A DNA stretch of 64,000 bases from Ophiura sarsii (taxonomy: Eukaryota; Echinodermata; Ophiuroidea; Amphilepidida; Ophiuridae), in contig CM069450.1 in the NCBI GenBank assembly GCA_035610835.1, forward strand, positions 27,463,503 to 27,527,502. Reading direction: 5' to 3'. Each line of letters opens with the position of its first letter. The stretch's first letter is position 1. Made by a program: the position numbers and the translations under genes. Shown piece after piece: positions 41,566-56,500 of the stretch. Under the pieces are notes generated by a model. That model did not search any database. It saw only the letters and a program-made list of their open reading frames with translations, and was not told where the DNA came from.

Positions 41566-44500
41566 ACCCCTACCCCTACTCCCGAGAGATGATAAATTCA
41601 GTAAACAAGCACGTGAATCACACTTTGGCAACGTTTTGTTTACCGTCGTAAAAGCGTCTGTCGAGCAAATCGAAAGCTGAAGACAGGTCCAAGAAATTGT
41701 ACGACCGACGGATTGCTTAGTCGACGCATGCGCACATGACTTGAGATGTCATCTTGCCGTCGGGCGTAGAAGCGTCCGTCGTCCAAATCGAAAGCCCCCT
41801 AATATAACACGGGTACAGTCTAAACACAATACCTTTATTCTCTAATAATAAAATACCTTAACAGCAGGCAAAGTTTTGATTCTTGTTAAAATCAATCACT
41901 GCTTAGTTAGCATTAACACTTATTTATGTCGGATACAGCATTATGAGCAATTTTTGATTTGGACGGTTCGAAAGTAGTTACCCTTGGTATCCTCCCACTT
42001 TTTATAATAAATGTTAAAACACAACGACAATAAAGACTAATCCGAATAGTCATGCAGGCTAGCTCTACAATGATACATAACGAGGATATGCAGGCAGCTG
42101 TATGTGCTTCTCTGTTGTTAAGGTTCATGGTTCGATTCACGTATACATTCGTTTGAATTCGATACCTGTCCTATGTATCATTAAAGAAACGTGTGTGTAC
42201 TCATCATCATCCTTCGGCTGCGGAACAGGCGACCGAAAGTTGTCTCCAAGCACGGCGATCTGTAGCAAGAGTGGCTATCTGACGTTCTTGAAACATGCCT
42301 TCATTGTCACCAAGTAAGCGTTGTATGTACTTCAAGTATGATGTGCTTGGACGACCAGGTCTCCTTCGGCCATGTGTTGGTATGTAAGTGCCATACATTC
42401 TAGCAGGCTCTTCATCAGGGAGACGGAGAATATGTCCAAGAAATCTCAGCTGGCGACTTTTTACTCGGTTGATAAGAGGCTCGGTCTTGGTCATGTCATA
42501 AATGGTGGTGTTCGGGAAATGATCCATGCGTTTGATGTTAAGCATTATCCTGTAGCAAGAAGTAGCATAGGCATTTATTTTACACGCCATATCATGAGAT
42601 ATCACCCAGGATTCACAGCCATACAGCAAAATCGTCACACAGGTGGTGCTAAATAATTTCACTTTTGTCGCGATAGCTACTTGAGGACTCCTCCACAGGT
42701 GTTCCAACTTCCAGAATGCGCACCATGCCAATGCCCTGCGTCTTTTAAGGTCACTTGCACCCGATGCCATCATAGAGCCCAGATATCTGAAATCCGTCAC
42801 ATGGCTGATGGTTTCCGCATAGACCTGTAGTGTTGGGTGAGGATTGCAGTTGGCCGTCATATACTCCGTTTTGGGAACGCTAATGATGAGGCCAAGGTCT
42901 TTTGCTGCTGCAGCAGTTTTTGTCAGCTGGATCTGAGCTCGTGGAATTGTGGTCTCAAGTAAGAAAATATCATCAGCAAAATCAAGGTCGTTTAGAACAA
43001 CGGCGGGATGACGTGTGTGTACTAGATATCCTGTATCAGTCTATAAAAAAGATAAGGCTGAAAAATCCTGTTCTATGGCCCCGGTCGACTTGTGTCCCCT
43101 CGAATATATGAATTGATTAAATTCGATGTTTGAAATTACCCAAATGTCACGCAAAGTATGATAACAAACATGATCGGCCAACCGACTGACCGACCTGAGA
43201 GCGTGGCGCAAGAATTCTGTAACGATACCTGCGTGTTTAAATTATCTGAAGTGTTTGAAATTGTATATGATATTTACCAATCAGTACAACATCAAACGTG
43301 CAGGTGTTGACATTGTTACTGGCGTCCGTCGCTCTCACTGTTACCGTTGATGTTCCTGGATTAAAGGTTGAAGAAGTCTGAGTCTGCGCTGCAAAGCTTG
43401 TGGCACGGGAAGAACTGTACGTCACTGTAACAGGGCGATTACAGTTATCTGTCACTGATGTTGCAGGCCAGGTGATCAATTGGGAAGTGGCTCCAGAACA
43501 CAGAGTAGCTTGTTGGGCCGGGGTACATGTAACAATGGTTGGCCGTACGGTATCAACTGCAAATAAAGCATCGTATACCATTAACACTTTCCACACGGCT
43601 ATAATACGTTTTACCATACAAACAATTTGTTTCAGAAACATTTCCTAACTTTCAAAGTCTATCTCAAGGATTACTGAAACAATAGAAGGCATATGTTTAC
43701 CTTTTAAATGCATTTGTCATGGTGATTTCAAATATGGTGATGAAATTCAATAATTTTGACATTTTTGAACATTTTGTGAACATTTGGAAATGTCGTCTGC
43801 AGACGACTGTTGCGTGGAAAACATTAAACTAGCTTCATTTGTAATACAGAAGCAGCGGGCATCAAATGTTATGAGGAACTATGAACAGTGCTGCTTTACA
43901 ATAATTTATCAATCGACGCAAGTCGTTTTACAACTTTCTCATTCGATAATCATAAATGCAAATATTAAAACTATTTTCGGATTGTTGATATTGCACTTAT
44001 TCCCTTATGTGAATAATTGTTTGAATGAGCTGTACAAATGCGTGGGAATGTCTCTATGATGCAGATGTTTCAGTCCAGCCATTTGTATGCCCCCAGATTC
44101 TTGATATGGTCTGACATTTCGGACGCCATACTGTTAATACATGATCTCGAAGGAGATTGCTTTTAAATTCCTAGCAAGCTTAGTATCACCAGTAAAATGG
44201 TATCACTGCATTTCCAGGGACTTTTTAGAGAATAAGCAAATCCAAAAATATGTAGAAGAGTAGCTTATACATGTACATGTTATAGTCACAATGTACAGGT
44301 CATCTGCCCTCCACCTTCCTGAACACGGTAGACATATGCAAAATATAGCGTCCGCTTGTTTTCAAAATGAAACTCTAGCAGAAGATATATAGGACTATAT
44401 TGGTTATATATACATCATGTGGAATGTACTCACACATAGAGTCGTTCATACTAAAGCCTTGTACAGCCAGAAGAACTGGGCAACTGGTCACGTGATACAA

Positions 44501-47500
44501 ATTGGGCATGCTATATAGTGTTGCTCAAGAAACATGTTTGACTTTGTCTATAGTATCCTCACCTTCTCTTATAGTAACCAAAGTCTGGCATGTAGTCATT
44601 AAGTTCATTGAATCAGTTGCTGTTGCCACGACAGTTGATGTGCCGACACTCATCGCAGCGTTACCTTGCTGATTGTTTGAGAACATAGTGGCTCCGGTCG
44701 ATGAATATGACACAGCAGCTGAGCCACAATTATCCGACACTGCTGTCACGGCGAAATTGACCGGAGCATTGGGTGTTCCGCAAGGAACGTCCTGTGTAAC
44801 AGTTGGTCTACACACGACCGTCGGTGGGGTAGTATCAACTGTGAAATAAATGTGTTTGCATATTAAATACCTACTTGCTTGTAATAGACGTTTGAATAAA
44901 CTGAAAATGTTAGAAACAGATACTAAACTGCTCACAAAAAGTATCGAAATACTTAGAAATGATCCAATATATAACGGCTCGAAAGGGTATGCATTAATCG
45001 AAGCAAATAACCAAGTGCATAATTTTGTTCTGCGTATTTTGACACCTCGATCGTTGAGATATGATGTTGCGGGGCGGAGTTATTGTCATTTCAATGATCG
45101 TGGGTCCAGTTTCAAAAGTGACACTCATCCCTATTGAAAATCACGAATCTGATCATTCTAAACAGTAATGCAAACCTCTTTCTATAGGATGATTGTCACT
45201 TTTAAAACTGGACCCACGACCATTGAAATGACCATAACTCCGCTCCGCGGCATCGTATCTCATCGATCGAGGTGTTAAAATACGCAGACCAAAATTATGC
45301 ACTTAGTTATTTGCTTCGATTAATGCATACCCTTTCGAGCCGTTACATATTGGATCATTTCTAAGTGTTTCGATACTTTTTGTGAGCAGTTTATTTATCA
45401 CGGTTGAACATAAAGTTAATAATTGTTAAAGATCAAATGTTATAAGGATACTTTTACACTCAGTGTCACATGCGCGAAGGACATGGTGCATAAAGCCAAC
45501 TTGTGTTAATATATTGACTAATAATAAAAAATAGTATTAGTTTAGCTTTAATAAGTTAAAACCCAGCTCATATATATTATCAAGAAATGTGATGCTCATT
45601 ACCCGACGGGTACAATTACGCATACACAATGCGTTCGACAGTTACGCTTATATTAAAGCTAGCTTAACACTTACGGTGCAGCTAGTAATAAATTCGTGAA
45701 TGCTAGTGAAAGCAGAGCTAGTGGAAAGGCAAGAATGTTAATATGAATATTTCAATACTAATTGTTAAAGAACTGTCTTCCTACAGATTGCAGCTACGGC
45801 GAGAATGTCATCATTAACACAGATTGTGGCCTCACTATAGGCGAGTTGGTTCGTTAGACTTCCCTTTGGACATGTTGGAAGATTATATACAAAATCGATC
45901 AAATGTTCCATGGTGGCGCATGATTTAAATTAATGTTGTGGTTGGTTGCCAGAAATGCATATATTACAAATCACAGTGTATCTAATATCCGGGAGACAAC
46001 ACAGTGTGTGATAAACAGGTGGGTCATTCGATTCGGATTTATGTATTTTAAGAGTACGAATTTCGCATTTGGACGTCAAAATAAACAATTTCAAACGTCG
46101 AAAACTAAATTTGAAAATGTTTGAGCTTTTCAAAAAATACATCAAACTATTCACTACATGGGACCTGGACATATATTAGCATCGGTGCCACACGATCAAC
46201 TGTCATGAGAAAAAGAGAACGTAAAAAATGAAATCATTCCAACAACTTGAATTAAATATGTCTCTGCTTTTCTAGCTTAGCCTGGCTTCAGCAGTGATTT
46301 CACAATGGGCATTAATATTGTGTGTGTTGTTAATAAAAATCGATGATCTCTCGATCAGTTCAACTTGAAATAGCTTACCTGTATTCACAACAACGTTTAT
46401 AGTGAAAGCAGAACTAGTGCAAAGGCAGGAATTTTAATATGGATGTTTGAACACTAAGTCTTCTCACAGATTGCAGCTACGGCAAGAATGTCATCATCGT
46501 GATAAATTGTGGCCCCACTAATAGGCGAGTTTATTCGTTAGACTACCCTTTGGACATGTTGGAAGAATTTATACAAAATCGATCAAATATTCCACGGTGG
46601 CTCATGATTTAATCTAATGTAGTGTTTGTATTGTAGTGTTTGGTTCCCAGAAATGGATATATTACAAATTACAGCGTTTGTAGAACCCTGGAGATAACAC
46701 TGTGTGGGATAAACAGGTGGGTCATACGATTCGGATTTATGTATTTTAAGAGTACGAATTTCACATTTGGATGTCAAAATAAACAATTTCAAACGTCCAA
46801 AAGAAGAAAACAAATGAAAATGTTAGAAAATTCATCAAACTACTAGTATTCACGACATGGGACCTGGACATATTAGCACCGGGTGCCACTCGATCAATTG
46901 TCATGAGAATAAAGGGAAAACAATAAAATTATTCCAACAACTTGAATTAAGTGTGTCCCAGCTTTTCTAGCTTAGCATTGCTTCAGCTGGGATTAGACAT
47001 TGGGCATTAGTGTGTGTGTTGTTCATCAAGTCGATGATCTCTCGATCAGTTCAACTTGAAATAGCTTACCTGTATTCACAACAACGTTAAAATTACAGTC
47101 AGCCGTCCTGCCGCCCGCATCTGTTGCCCTTGCCCTCACCGAATTTGTGCCAGTATTAAAGCAGGCGGTAACAAAGTTGTTAACTGGTGAGGGGAATTGA
47201 ACATTTCCGCTGGTATAGGCAATGTTCGCCGAACCACAATTGTCTTGAGCTGTAGCTACAGGAAATGTAACTTGAGTACATGTTTGACCACATGGTATGA
47301 CAGTTGCGGCGACCGTCGGGCATTGGATGGTAGGTGGGGTTGAATCAACTGAAAATATTAGAAACAGGTATTATTTGTTACAGTTGAACATAAAGTTAAC
47401 TATTGTTATAGAAATCATAAGGTCATAAGGTTACTTCTACACTCAGTGTCACACACGCGAAGGACATGTTAACTATAGGCGGATTGGTTCGTTAGACTGC

Positions 47501-50500
47501 CATTTGGACATGTTGAGAGAATATATACGATATCGATAAAAAAAATTCATGGTGGTTCATGATTTAAATTAATGTAGTGTTTGGTTCCCAGATATGGGGA
47601 TATTACAAATCACAGCGTATGTAGAACCCTGGAGACAACACTGTGTGGGATAAACAGGTGGGTCGTTCAATTCGGATTTATGCATTTTAAGAGTACGAAT
47701 TTCACATTTGGATCTAAAAAACAAAACAATTTCAAACGTCCAAAACAAAATTTGAAAAATGTTTAAACTTTTAGAAAAGTCATCAAACTAGCCACGACAT
47801 GGGACCTGGACATATTAGCACCGGTGCCACACGATCAACTGTCATGACAATAAAGAAGAACAAAATATATCTAGAAATATGTGTGGTGGCATGGGCATTT
47901 TTTAATTTGTCAGAAATTCCATCTAGAACTACAGTTATAGTATTTTAAAGTCGGCAAGTTTAAACGCAACACTCAAAATTGAAACTGACAATTCAAAGGT
48001 GTACACAAAACCTTTTAAATACTCTAATAATAATAAAACTACATTGTTATATCACACAGAATAGCTTGTCATATGAAAAGGACTTTTGATATGAACCTAG
48101 TTTTTTGCGATATTATTAACAATTGTAAGTTCTTCACTTTCAAAATCTTTACAATGCATTGTCGGAATTCACAAGTGGTTACCATGGTAACAATGTCATT
48201 GTACGTAAACATAGCATTTTACACATAAAAGTTGATAAACAAGGTTCAGAAAAGTACTTAAATAAACTTCACATCTGGAATTTTGCATAAAAAACTCTTG
48301 GAGACTAAAGTTCAAGGTATAATCTCTATCTTAGGACCAAAGTTGGAAAATTGACTTGGAACTCATTTGTTATAAATATTTTGGTATGACCCATATCTCA
48401 ATATTAACACTAGCGTTTTCCGACGGGTTTTCCCATACTACCACACATATGATGCTCAATACCAGACGGGTTCAATTACGCATACGAAATGCGTATGACA
48501 ATTACGCTTATAGTAAAAGCTAGCAACGCATTAACTGTGCAGCTAGTAATAAATTCATGAAATGCTAGTGAAAGCAGACCTAGTGCAAAGGCAAACATTT
48601 CAATATGGATGTTCAATACAAATAATAAACAAATAAACAACAACAAACGCCTAACAGACCGATCCTACCTGAGAGGTCCTTTAGGGTCTTATAGGGGGTG
48701 TAAAATATAACATGATTTCCGCTTATGAGGATTTCACTGTTATACATGGATTTTAAGAGTTGGCATGGTTAGCTATAGATTTCATAAACCATAGTTTGCC
48801 GTGTATACCTGTTAAGATGTTGACTATCGTTTGACAGGTAGTTACGTTGCCGTTATTGCCGTTACGGTGATAGTCGATTGACCAACATTAGCCGAAGCTG
48901 TGTTCCCTGACTGTGTTGCTCACACAGTATGTATAATGTAGATATACGAGAAATGTGAAACTTCAAAAGTTATTGCATATTTTGCAAGGACATATTTCTA
49001 TAGCATAGCAAGCCAATAACAACAACAACCACGCCAATCAAGCAAATTAAACGGGTCATTGGTCATGTTGGATACCAATGAAGCCAACAGACCAACAGGT
49101 TTGTTGCAAATAAATTCGGGAGTTCGGATATTAGATAGGAAACGTGATATAGCTTATTGGTCACTGATATCAATTGTGGGTGGGTTGGGCGGCCAACAAA
49201 TACGGAGTTGTATTCTCGTACGTATTTAAATCATGTCTTAAGCTAAACACGCGTTTACCTTTGTCATTAAACACATTGTTTAAAACTAAACGCATTTCTC
49301 GAGAAGAAAAAAATTAACTTCAACACGCATCTAGCTCACTGAAACGTGTCAACATTTAAACGTGGGTATGGGGATAATTTAACTCGCGTTTGCATAAACC
49401 CTTAACACTTTCCACGCGGCTATTAGTTTTACCATATACTAAACAGATTTGTCAGAAACCTTTCCCAACTTTAAAGGTCAATCTCAAGAATTACTGAACC
49501 AATACTAGGCATGTTTACCAATATCGTACGCCATGAATGAGTACTCAACTGTACCCGGTCCAAACTGACGTGCAGGTCGTGTAGTCTTGTATTGTGTGCA
49601 CGACCACTCTGACGACGAGATTCGCGGAGTTTACTACTTAATAATCTCGCGTTTAATTTAGACATCATTTAGCTAGTTAGGCAAGGTTTTAGACTAAAAC
49701 CGGGAGTGTTTAGTACGAGAATACGGCCCATGGAATTTAAACACAAGATTGAAATTGGGATTGAAGTCTGCCCGACAACAACACCAAAGGACCTGATTGG
49801 TCAAAGTTCAGCGTGCCCCATCGCGTCACGCAATGCACAACACTCCGTGAAACCAGCGACGCAATACGGCGTGATGGTCCATGAATAACTTATGTTTATT
49901 CACAAGCTTATCAGCGCACATTTCTGGAATTGTATTTTGTCAGTCTTTCGTTGTGATCACCCTCGTAAGGGCGGATGTAAATTAAGAAGACGGCAACTAA
50001 GTTGAGCCTTTCTAGATCTAGATCTAGAAAATTTGGCTGGAATAATGACGCTGAAATGGTGAGAAAGAAAGCATTGCGTGAGAGCCATCGAAAGATTTAG
50101 GATATGATATGATATTGGATAACGTAATACAGCATTATGAATCTCAGTCCTAAAGCATAACACACGATAGAGATGTTGCATGTGTTTTAAACCTACCTGA
50201 TGTAGTAATGGTTACTGGTATCATGCAAGAGGCCCGATTGCCACTATTGTCAACAGCAGTGGCAGTAATTAATGTTGTCCCAACATTCATGTTGGCTGTA
50301 CTTGACGCTGATGAGGTGAGTATGGTACTTCCTTGTGCGGTGTATGTAACTAAGCCAGTCACTTGGTCACAAGCATCTGTTGCTAATGTAGTAAAGGTTA
50401 CCGATGTACTTGTTGCCGGACAATTGACTTCCCGTGTTATGGGACCAGGGCATGTTATAATCGGTACGACACGGTCAACTGTCATGGGAATAAAGAATAA

Positions 50501-53500
50501 TAGCACAATCTATTGTTGAATTTCGGTTTGTCACTAGACCACAAGCATATGTCGATATCAATTGACGTTATGTAATGGATTTAGTACACAATTATCCCTG
50601 GCGACTTCCCGTGTTATGGAATGATATAGATATGGATAGGCCTTAGTATTTATATTACAGTATTATATTTTTATAATACATTGTATAGCATGGCCTATAT
50701 CCATTTGCCTGGTAATAGTTCTAGGTTTTGACATACTATCTGCAGATAACCTGCATTAAAAAGTCACGGCATTTTATCATTACGCTAATTGAATTCAGTC
50801 AACTTTCAACTTGTATTTTACGCAAATACTACTATATCATCATACGTTGTTCTGTATATTACCAATACGGACAATTGCTTGTTTTAGGTCAGTTAACTTT
50901 ATTCACCAAAGGTCTTTACCGATGATTAACTTGATATATCGTCATTCAGACTTCTATACCTACCTTGGCCGCCATGTTTGATGGTAGGCCTTGTCTGAAG
51001 ACAATGACAAACACTTAGACCGGTTTAAACTTGACTACCAAGCAATACAATAGAATAACGATTTGTTTATGCTTCGTCATAACAGTTGTAAATTGAACTA
51101 TTTGTTGCCACGGCCTAATACAAGGCCACGCACGCAACACGTGACAACATGCTGGCTATCTGGTTGATAGTCTAGATATCACTCACAACAGTCTGAGCAT
51201 TCATTTAGATAACATCACAACTTGAAAGCTAAGCAGCATGCAACATTATGCCTACGATAGGCCTATATCAAATTATAATGTTGATGTATTGCCTGCTTTT
51301 AAACGACAAACTAGTCATGTCATTGCTCAATCTGTTAAATATCTATATCCTCTACCGCCTCTGACTATCAGAAGATCCGAAACTAGTCAGGCTATTTTAT
51401 CCGACTTAACTTAATCTATACTTATGTGGACTTATGTCGTTACCTACATTTCCGGCCCACTGTCATTGTACTCTTTTCACTTCATCAAACCATCTCCCTA
51501 CTTATCATAACAACCTCCTATAGTAGTAGTATATACGTTGTTTTTTAAATTCTTGATATTCACAGCGGTGGAGCCAAACTTAAAGCCTTCCAGGCTTAAT
51601 GGCTTCTCCGCACACTTTCCAACATCACCTCTCTGGACCACTCTCATCGCCTGATATTTTATATTTATTATTAGCTTATCCTTTGTATCATTCATTTCAC
51701 TATATATATCGTCTAGATTTATCTCTTTCATGATATCATACCATTCCTGAATATATATCTGTTTTCTTGATGTTATATTTTGTTATATTGTTATATTTTG
51801 TATGTTGTTGGACTGTGTAAATAAATCTTATGAATGAATGAATGAATGAATGTACCATCATGCGCACGTGTAATTCTACAAGTTTAATCAAGGCCTACCA
51901 CCATCTATTTTGATGATGCATGCATTATGATCAACAAATCAACCCTTTATTGCATATATCTACATACTTTTACTCTGATACTGTGCATTATCCACACCTT
52001 ATCGGTTTTTCATGCTGTTTGGGCGGACCCCACTAGATGCAAGCGAGTCACCATTACTCAATAGTCCTAGTGATACTATACACTGACATGGTGAGAAAGT
52101 AAAGGGTTCAAGAAAAGAAGGTATACCACTTTGTTTATGTCATTTTGAGTAACATTCAATTTTCTTTTGACCAAACAGGCTAGATAGGCATTTAGATGAA
52201 TCTTTTAGGCATAATTTGATACCAAATTTTCCCCCTAACAACAAAGATAAACCATGATTCGCACTATTTAAAGAAAAATGTCCACTTTTCAAAAGTCTCA
52301 TTTCCAATACGCAGCACAAGAAAAAGGACCAATATTGTTAACACACACAATGTCGTTCGACCTAATGCATTTGCGCTGTGCGATCGATAGCCCCGTAAAT
52401 CCTGGCTATAACACACACACCCCCACACCCCGACCCCAATTGGTCCTTTCTTCTCGTGCTGTGTATTGGAAATGAGACTTTTGAAAATATGATTTTTTTT
52501 CCTCTTAAAATGGTGCTAATCATGGTTTATCTTTGTTGTTAGGGGGCAAATTTGGTATCAAATTATGCCTAAAAGATTCATCTAAATGCCTATCTAGCCT
52601 GTTTGGTTAAAAGAAAATCGAATGTTACTCAAAATGACATAAACAAAGTGGTATACTTTCTTTTGTTGAACCCTTTATAAGCATTGCGTGAGAGCCATCG
52701 GAAGTTTTAGGATAGGATATATTTAAGTGTGGACAAGTGTGTTTAAACCTACCTGATGTAATGGTTACTGGTATCATGCAAGAGGCCCGATTGCCACTAT
52801 TGTCAACAGCAGTGGCAGTAATTAAGGTTGTCCCAACATTCAAGTTGGCTGTACTTGACGTTGGTGAGGTGAGTACGGTACTTCCTTGTGCGGTGTATGT
52901 AACCGAGCCAGTCACTTGGCCACAAGCATCTGTTGCTGGTGTAGTAAAGGTTACCGATGTACTTGTTGCCGGACAATTGACTTCCTGCGTTATGGGACCA
53001 GGGCATGATATAATCGGTGCGACACGGTCAACTGTCATGGGAATAAAGAATAATATCACAATCTATTGTTAAGTAGTTGGGTTTGTCACTATACCGCAAG
53101 CATCTGTCGATATCAATTGACGTTATGTAATGGATTTAGTACACAATTATCCCTGGCGACTTCCCGTGTTATGGAACCAGGGCATGTTAGAATCGGTGCG
53201 ACACGGTCAACTGTCATGGGAATAAAGAATAATAGCACACTCTATTGTTGTATTTCGGTACACCGATCCTTGCATTGCATGAGAGCCATCGGAAGTGTTA
53301 GGACATGATATAAGTGTGGACACTGTGATACAGCATCAGCATTAGGAGTGTTATTCCTTCGTTGTGTTTTATTTTAAACCTACCTGATGTAATGGTTACT
53401 TGTATCGTGCAAGAGCCCCGGTTACCACTATTGTCAGTAGCAGCGGCAGTAATGAACGTTGTCCCGACATTCATGTTGGCTGTACTTGACGTTGTTGAGG

Positions 53501-56500
53501 TGAGTATGGTACTTCCTTGTGCGGTGTATGTAACCGAGCCAGTCACTTGGCCACAAGCATCTGTTGCTGGTGTGGTAAAGGTTACCGATGTACTTGTTGC
53601 CGGACAATTGACTTCCTGCGTTATGGGACCAGGGCATGTTATAATCGGTGGGACACGGTCAACTGTCATGGAAATAGAGAATAATATCACAATTATTGTT
53701 AAGTAGTTGGGTTTGTCACTATACCGCAAGCATCTGTCGATATCAATTGACGTTATGTAATGGATTTAGTACACAATTATCCCTGGCGACTTCCCGTGTT
53801 ATGGAACCAGGGCATGTTAGAATCGGTGCGACACGGTCAACTGTCATGGGAATACAGAATAATAGCACACTCTATTGTTGTATTTCGGTACACCGATCCT
53901 TGCATTGCATGAGAGCCATCGGAAGTGTTAGGACATGATATAAGTGTGGACACTGTGATACAGCATCAGCATTAGGAGTGTTATTCCTTCGTTGTGTTTT
54001 ATTTTAAACCTACCTGATGTAATGGTTACTTGTATCGTGCAAGAGCCCCGGTTACCACTATTGTCAGTAGCAGCGGCAGTAATAAACGTTGTCCCGACAT
54101 TCATGTTGGCTGTACTTGACGTTGTTGAGGTGAGTATGGTACTTCCTTGTGCGGTGTATGTAACCGAGCCAGTCACTTGGCCACAAGCATCTGTTGCTGG
54201 TGTGGTAAAGGTTACCGATGTACTTGTTGCCGGACAATTGACTTCCTGCGTTATGGGACCAGGGCATGTTATAATCGGTGGGACACGGTCAACTGTCATG
54301 GGAATAGAGAATAATATCACAATTATTGTTAAGTAGTTGGGTTTGTCACTATACCGCAAGCATCTGTCGATATCAATTGACGTTATGTAATGGATTTAGT
54401 ACACAATTATCCCTGGCGACTTCCCGTGTTATGGAACCAGGGCATGTTAGAATCGGTGCGACACGGTCAACTGTCATGGGAATAAAGAATAATAGCACAC
54501 TCTATTGTTGTATTTCGGTACACCGATCCTTGCATTGCATGAGAGCCATCGGAAGTGTTAGGACATGATATAAGTGTGGACACTGTGATACAGCATCAGC
54601 ATTAGGAGTGTTATTCCTTCGTTGTGTTTTATTTTAAACCTACCTGATGTAATGGTTACTTGTATCGTGCAAGAGCCCCGGTTACCACTATTGTCAGTAG
54701 CAGCGGCAGTAATGAACGTTGTCCCGACATTCATGTTGGCTGTACTTGACGTTGTTGAGGTGAGTATGGTACTTCCTTGTGCGGTGTATGTAACCGAGCC
54801 AGTCACTTGGCCACAAGCATCTGTTGCTGGTGTGGTAAAGGTTACCGATGTACTTGTTGCCGGACAATTGACTTGCTGCGTTATGGGACCAGGGCATGTT
54901 ATAATCGGTGGGACACGGTCAACTGTCATGGGAATAGAGAATAATATCACAATTATTGTTAAGTAAAGTGCTCAACAAAAGAAAGTCGTACAATTTATTT
55001 AGGTCAATTAAAGTAACTTTTGATTGTTTTTTTACCAAACAAGCTAAATAAACATTTGGATGAATCTTTTAGGCACATTTTGATACCAAACATAACACCT
55101 GGCAACAAAGATAAACCATGATTAGCGCCATTTAAAGAAAATTAGTCACTTTTCAAAAGTCACATTTTCAATTACTACACGGGAGGAAAATGTGTGTGTG
55201 CGAGGTTCACCCCATGTGTGACACTGTTATTAACCAGGATTGACCGGCGGGCAATCGATCACACAGTGCAGCGTGTACACTACCTTGCGCTGGGCGTACA
55301 CTCAGTGAGCGGGATATTTGATTCCGAACATAAAGGGCATTATGTGCTTGTTAACAATTGGTGTTTTCTTCCGCGTAGTGTATTGGAAATGTGACTTTTG
55401 AAAAGTGACTAATTTTCTATAAATGGTGCTAATCATGGTTTATCCTTGTTGTTAGGTGTTATGTTTGGTATCAAAATGTGCCTAAAAGATTCATCCAAAT
55501 GTCTATCTAGCCTGTTTGGTAAAAAAATAATCGAAAGTTACTTTAAATGACGTAAACAAAGTGTACGACTTTCTTTTGTTGAGCACTTTAGTTGGGTTTG
55601 TCACTATACCACAAGCATCTGTCGATATCAATTGACGTAATGTAATAGATTTACAGGGTGGTTCAATAAAACGTTGACAGTTTTTTGAAGCCATTTTTTT
55701 TGGAAATTCTGTAGATTTTTAAAAAAAATCAATATTCATAAACTATATGATCTTGACCATCTATGCTGATGGTGGTTCAATAAAACGTTGACAGTTGTTT
55801 GAAGCCAATTTGTTTTAAATTCTGTAAATTAAAAAAATAAATCTTTTTCAATATTCATCAACTATCTATGCTGAAAATATCGTTACAATAACCTTACGGT
55901 TGCAAAATAACAGCTATTTGAACAAAGTCTGTCCCATTTCACTCTGTTCACGGGTAATGATTTCGCATCGTTACAGCCAGTGTGGTTCAATAAAACGTTT
56001 ACAGTTTTTCAATGCCATATTTGTCAAAATTGTGGGATTTGGTTTAATTTTCTTTACGTATTCCTCAAAAAAATCATATTGGCCATCTATGCTGAAAATC
56101 TCAATGTTAATAATGCTATGGCGGCAAAATGATAGCTATTTGAAGAGAAACTCTCCAAAATCTCTTTGTCCACGAGTAAGTCTACGGGAAATGACCAGCA
56201 AGATACCATTAAATGGCATCGTCACTTTTAAGGCATAGAGCATAGACAATTACACTTCCAATCTATGAAAATCAATAATTCTAATTAGGGTCACTCGTGG
56301 TATTATTATTACGTATTGATTTCAAACCTGAAAAGATAGTTAAGATGTTAACAATGACACTGGTTTTACCTGACAGGATCTTCAAATCTTAGATTACTTG
56401 CATGCAATTCATCATTCAGTATTTAATGTAACGTCGCGAAATCAGTACCCGTGGACGGAGTGAAATGGGACAAACTTTGTTCAAATAGCTGTTATTTTGC

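Larger units (their letters stand above)
45590..48620. repeat. Duplicated intron blocks around HYR exon 8
   Basis: Several blocks recur: 45785-46390 aligns with 46460-47069 (both ending in the exon 8 donor region), and parts recur again at 47400-47860 (empty-site and atatattac regions). 45590-45765 recurs at about 48450-48620 (gctagtgaaagcag and ttacgcttat motifs). The copies are clearly diverged, so the duplications are older than the 630-bp units. Confidence 0.7.
53071..54960. repeat. Three tandem 630-bp units carrying HYR exons
   Basis: Units 53071-53700, 53701-54330 and 54331-54960 each begin aagtagttgggtttgtcac and differ at only a few positions (for example + strand ggaatag/gaaatag, cttcctgcg/cttgctgcg, aataaag/aatacag). 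Each holds one complete HYR exon and one truncated exon start. A fourth partial unit resumes at 55591 after an inserted foldback element and is broken again at 55652. Confidence 0.92.

Noticed and set aside
52737..55000. Plus-strand open frames of 103-114 codons over the HYR exons
   Set aside because: They repeat with each HYR exon and are mirror frames of the coding strand; the minus strand has matching splice sites and the HYR motif.
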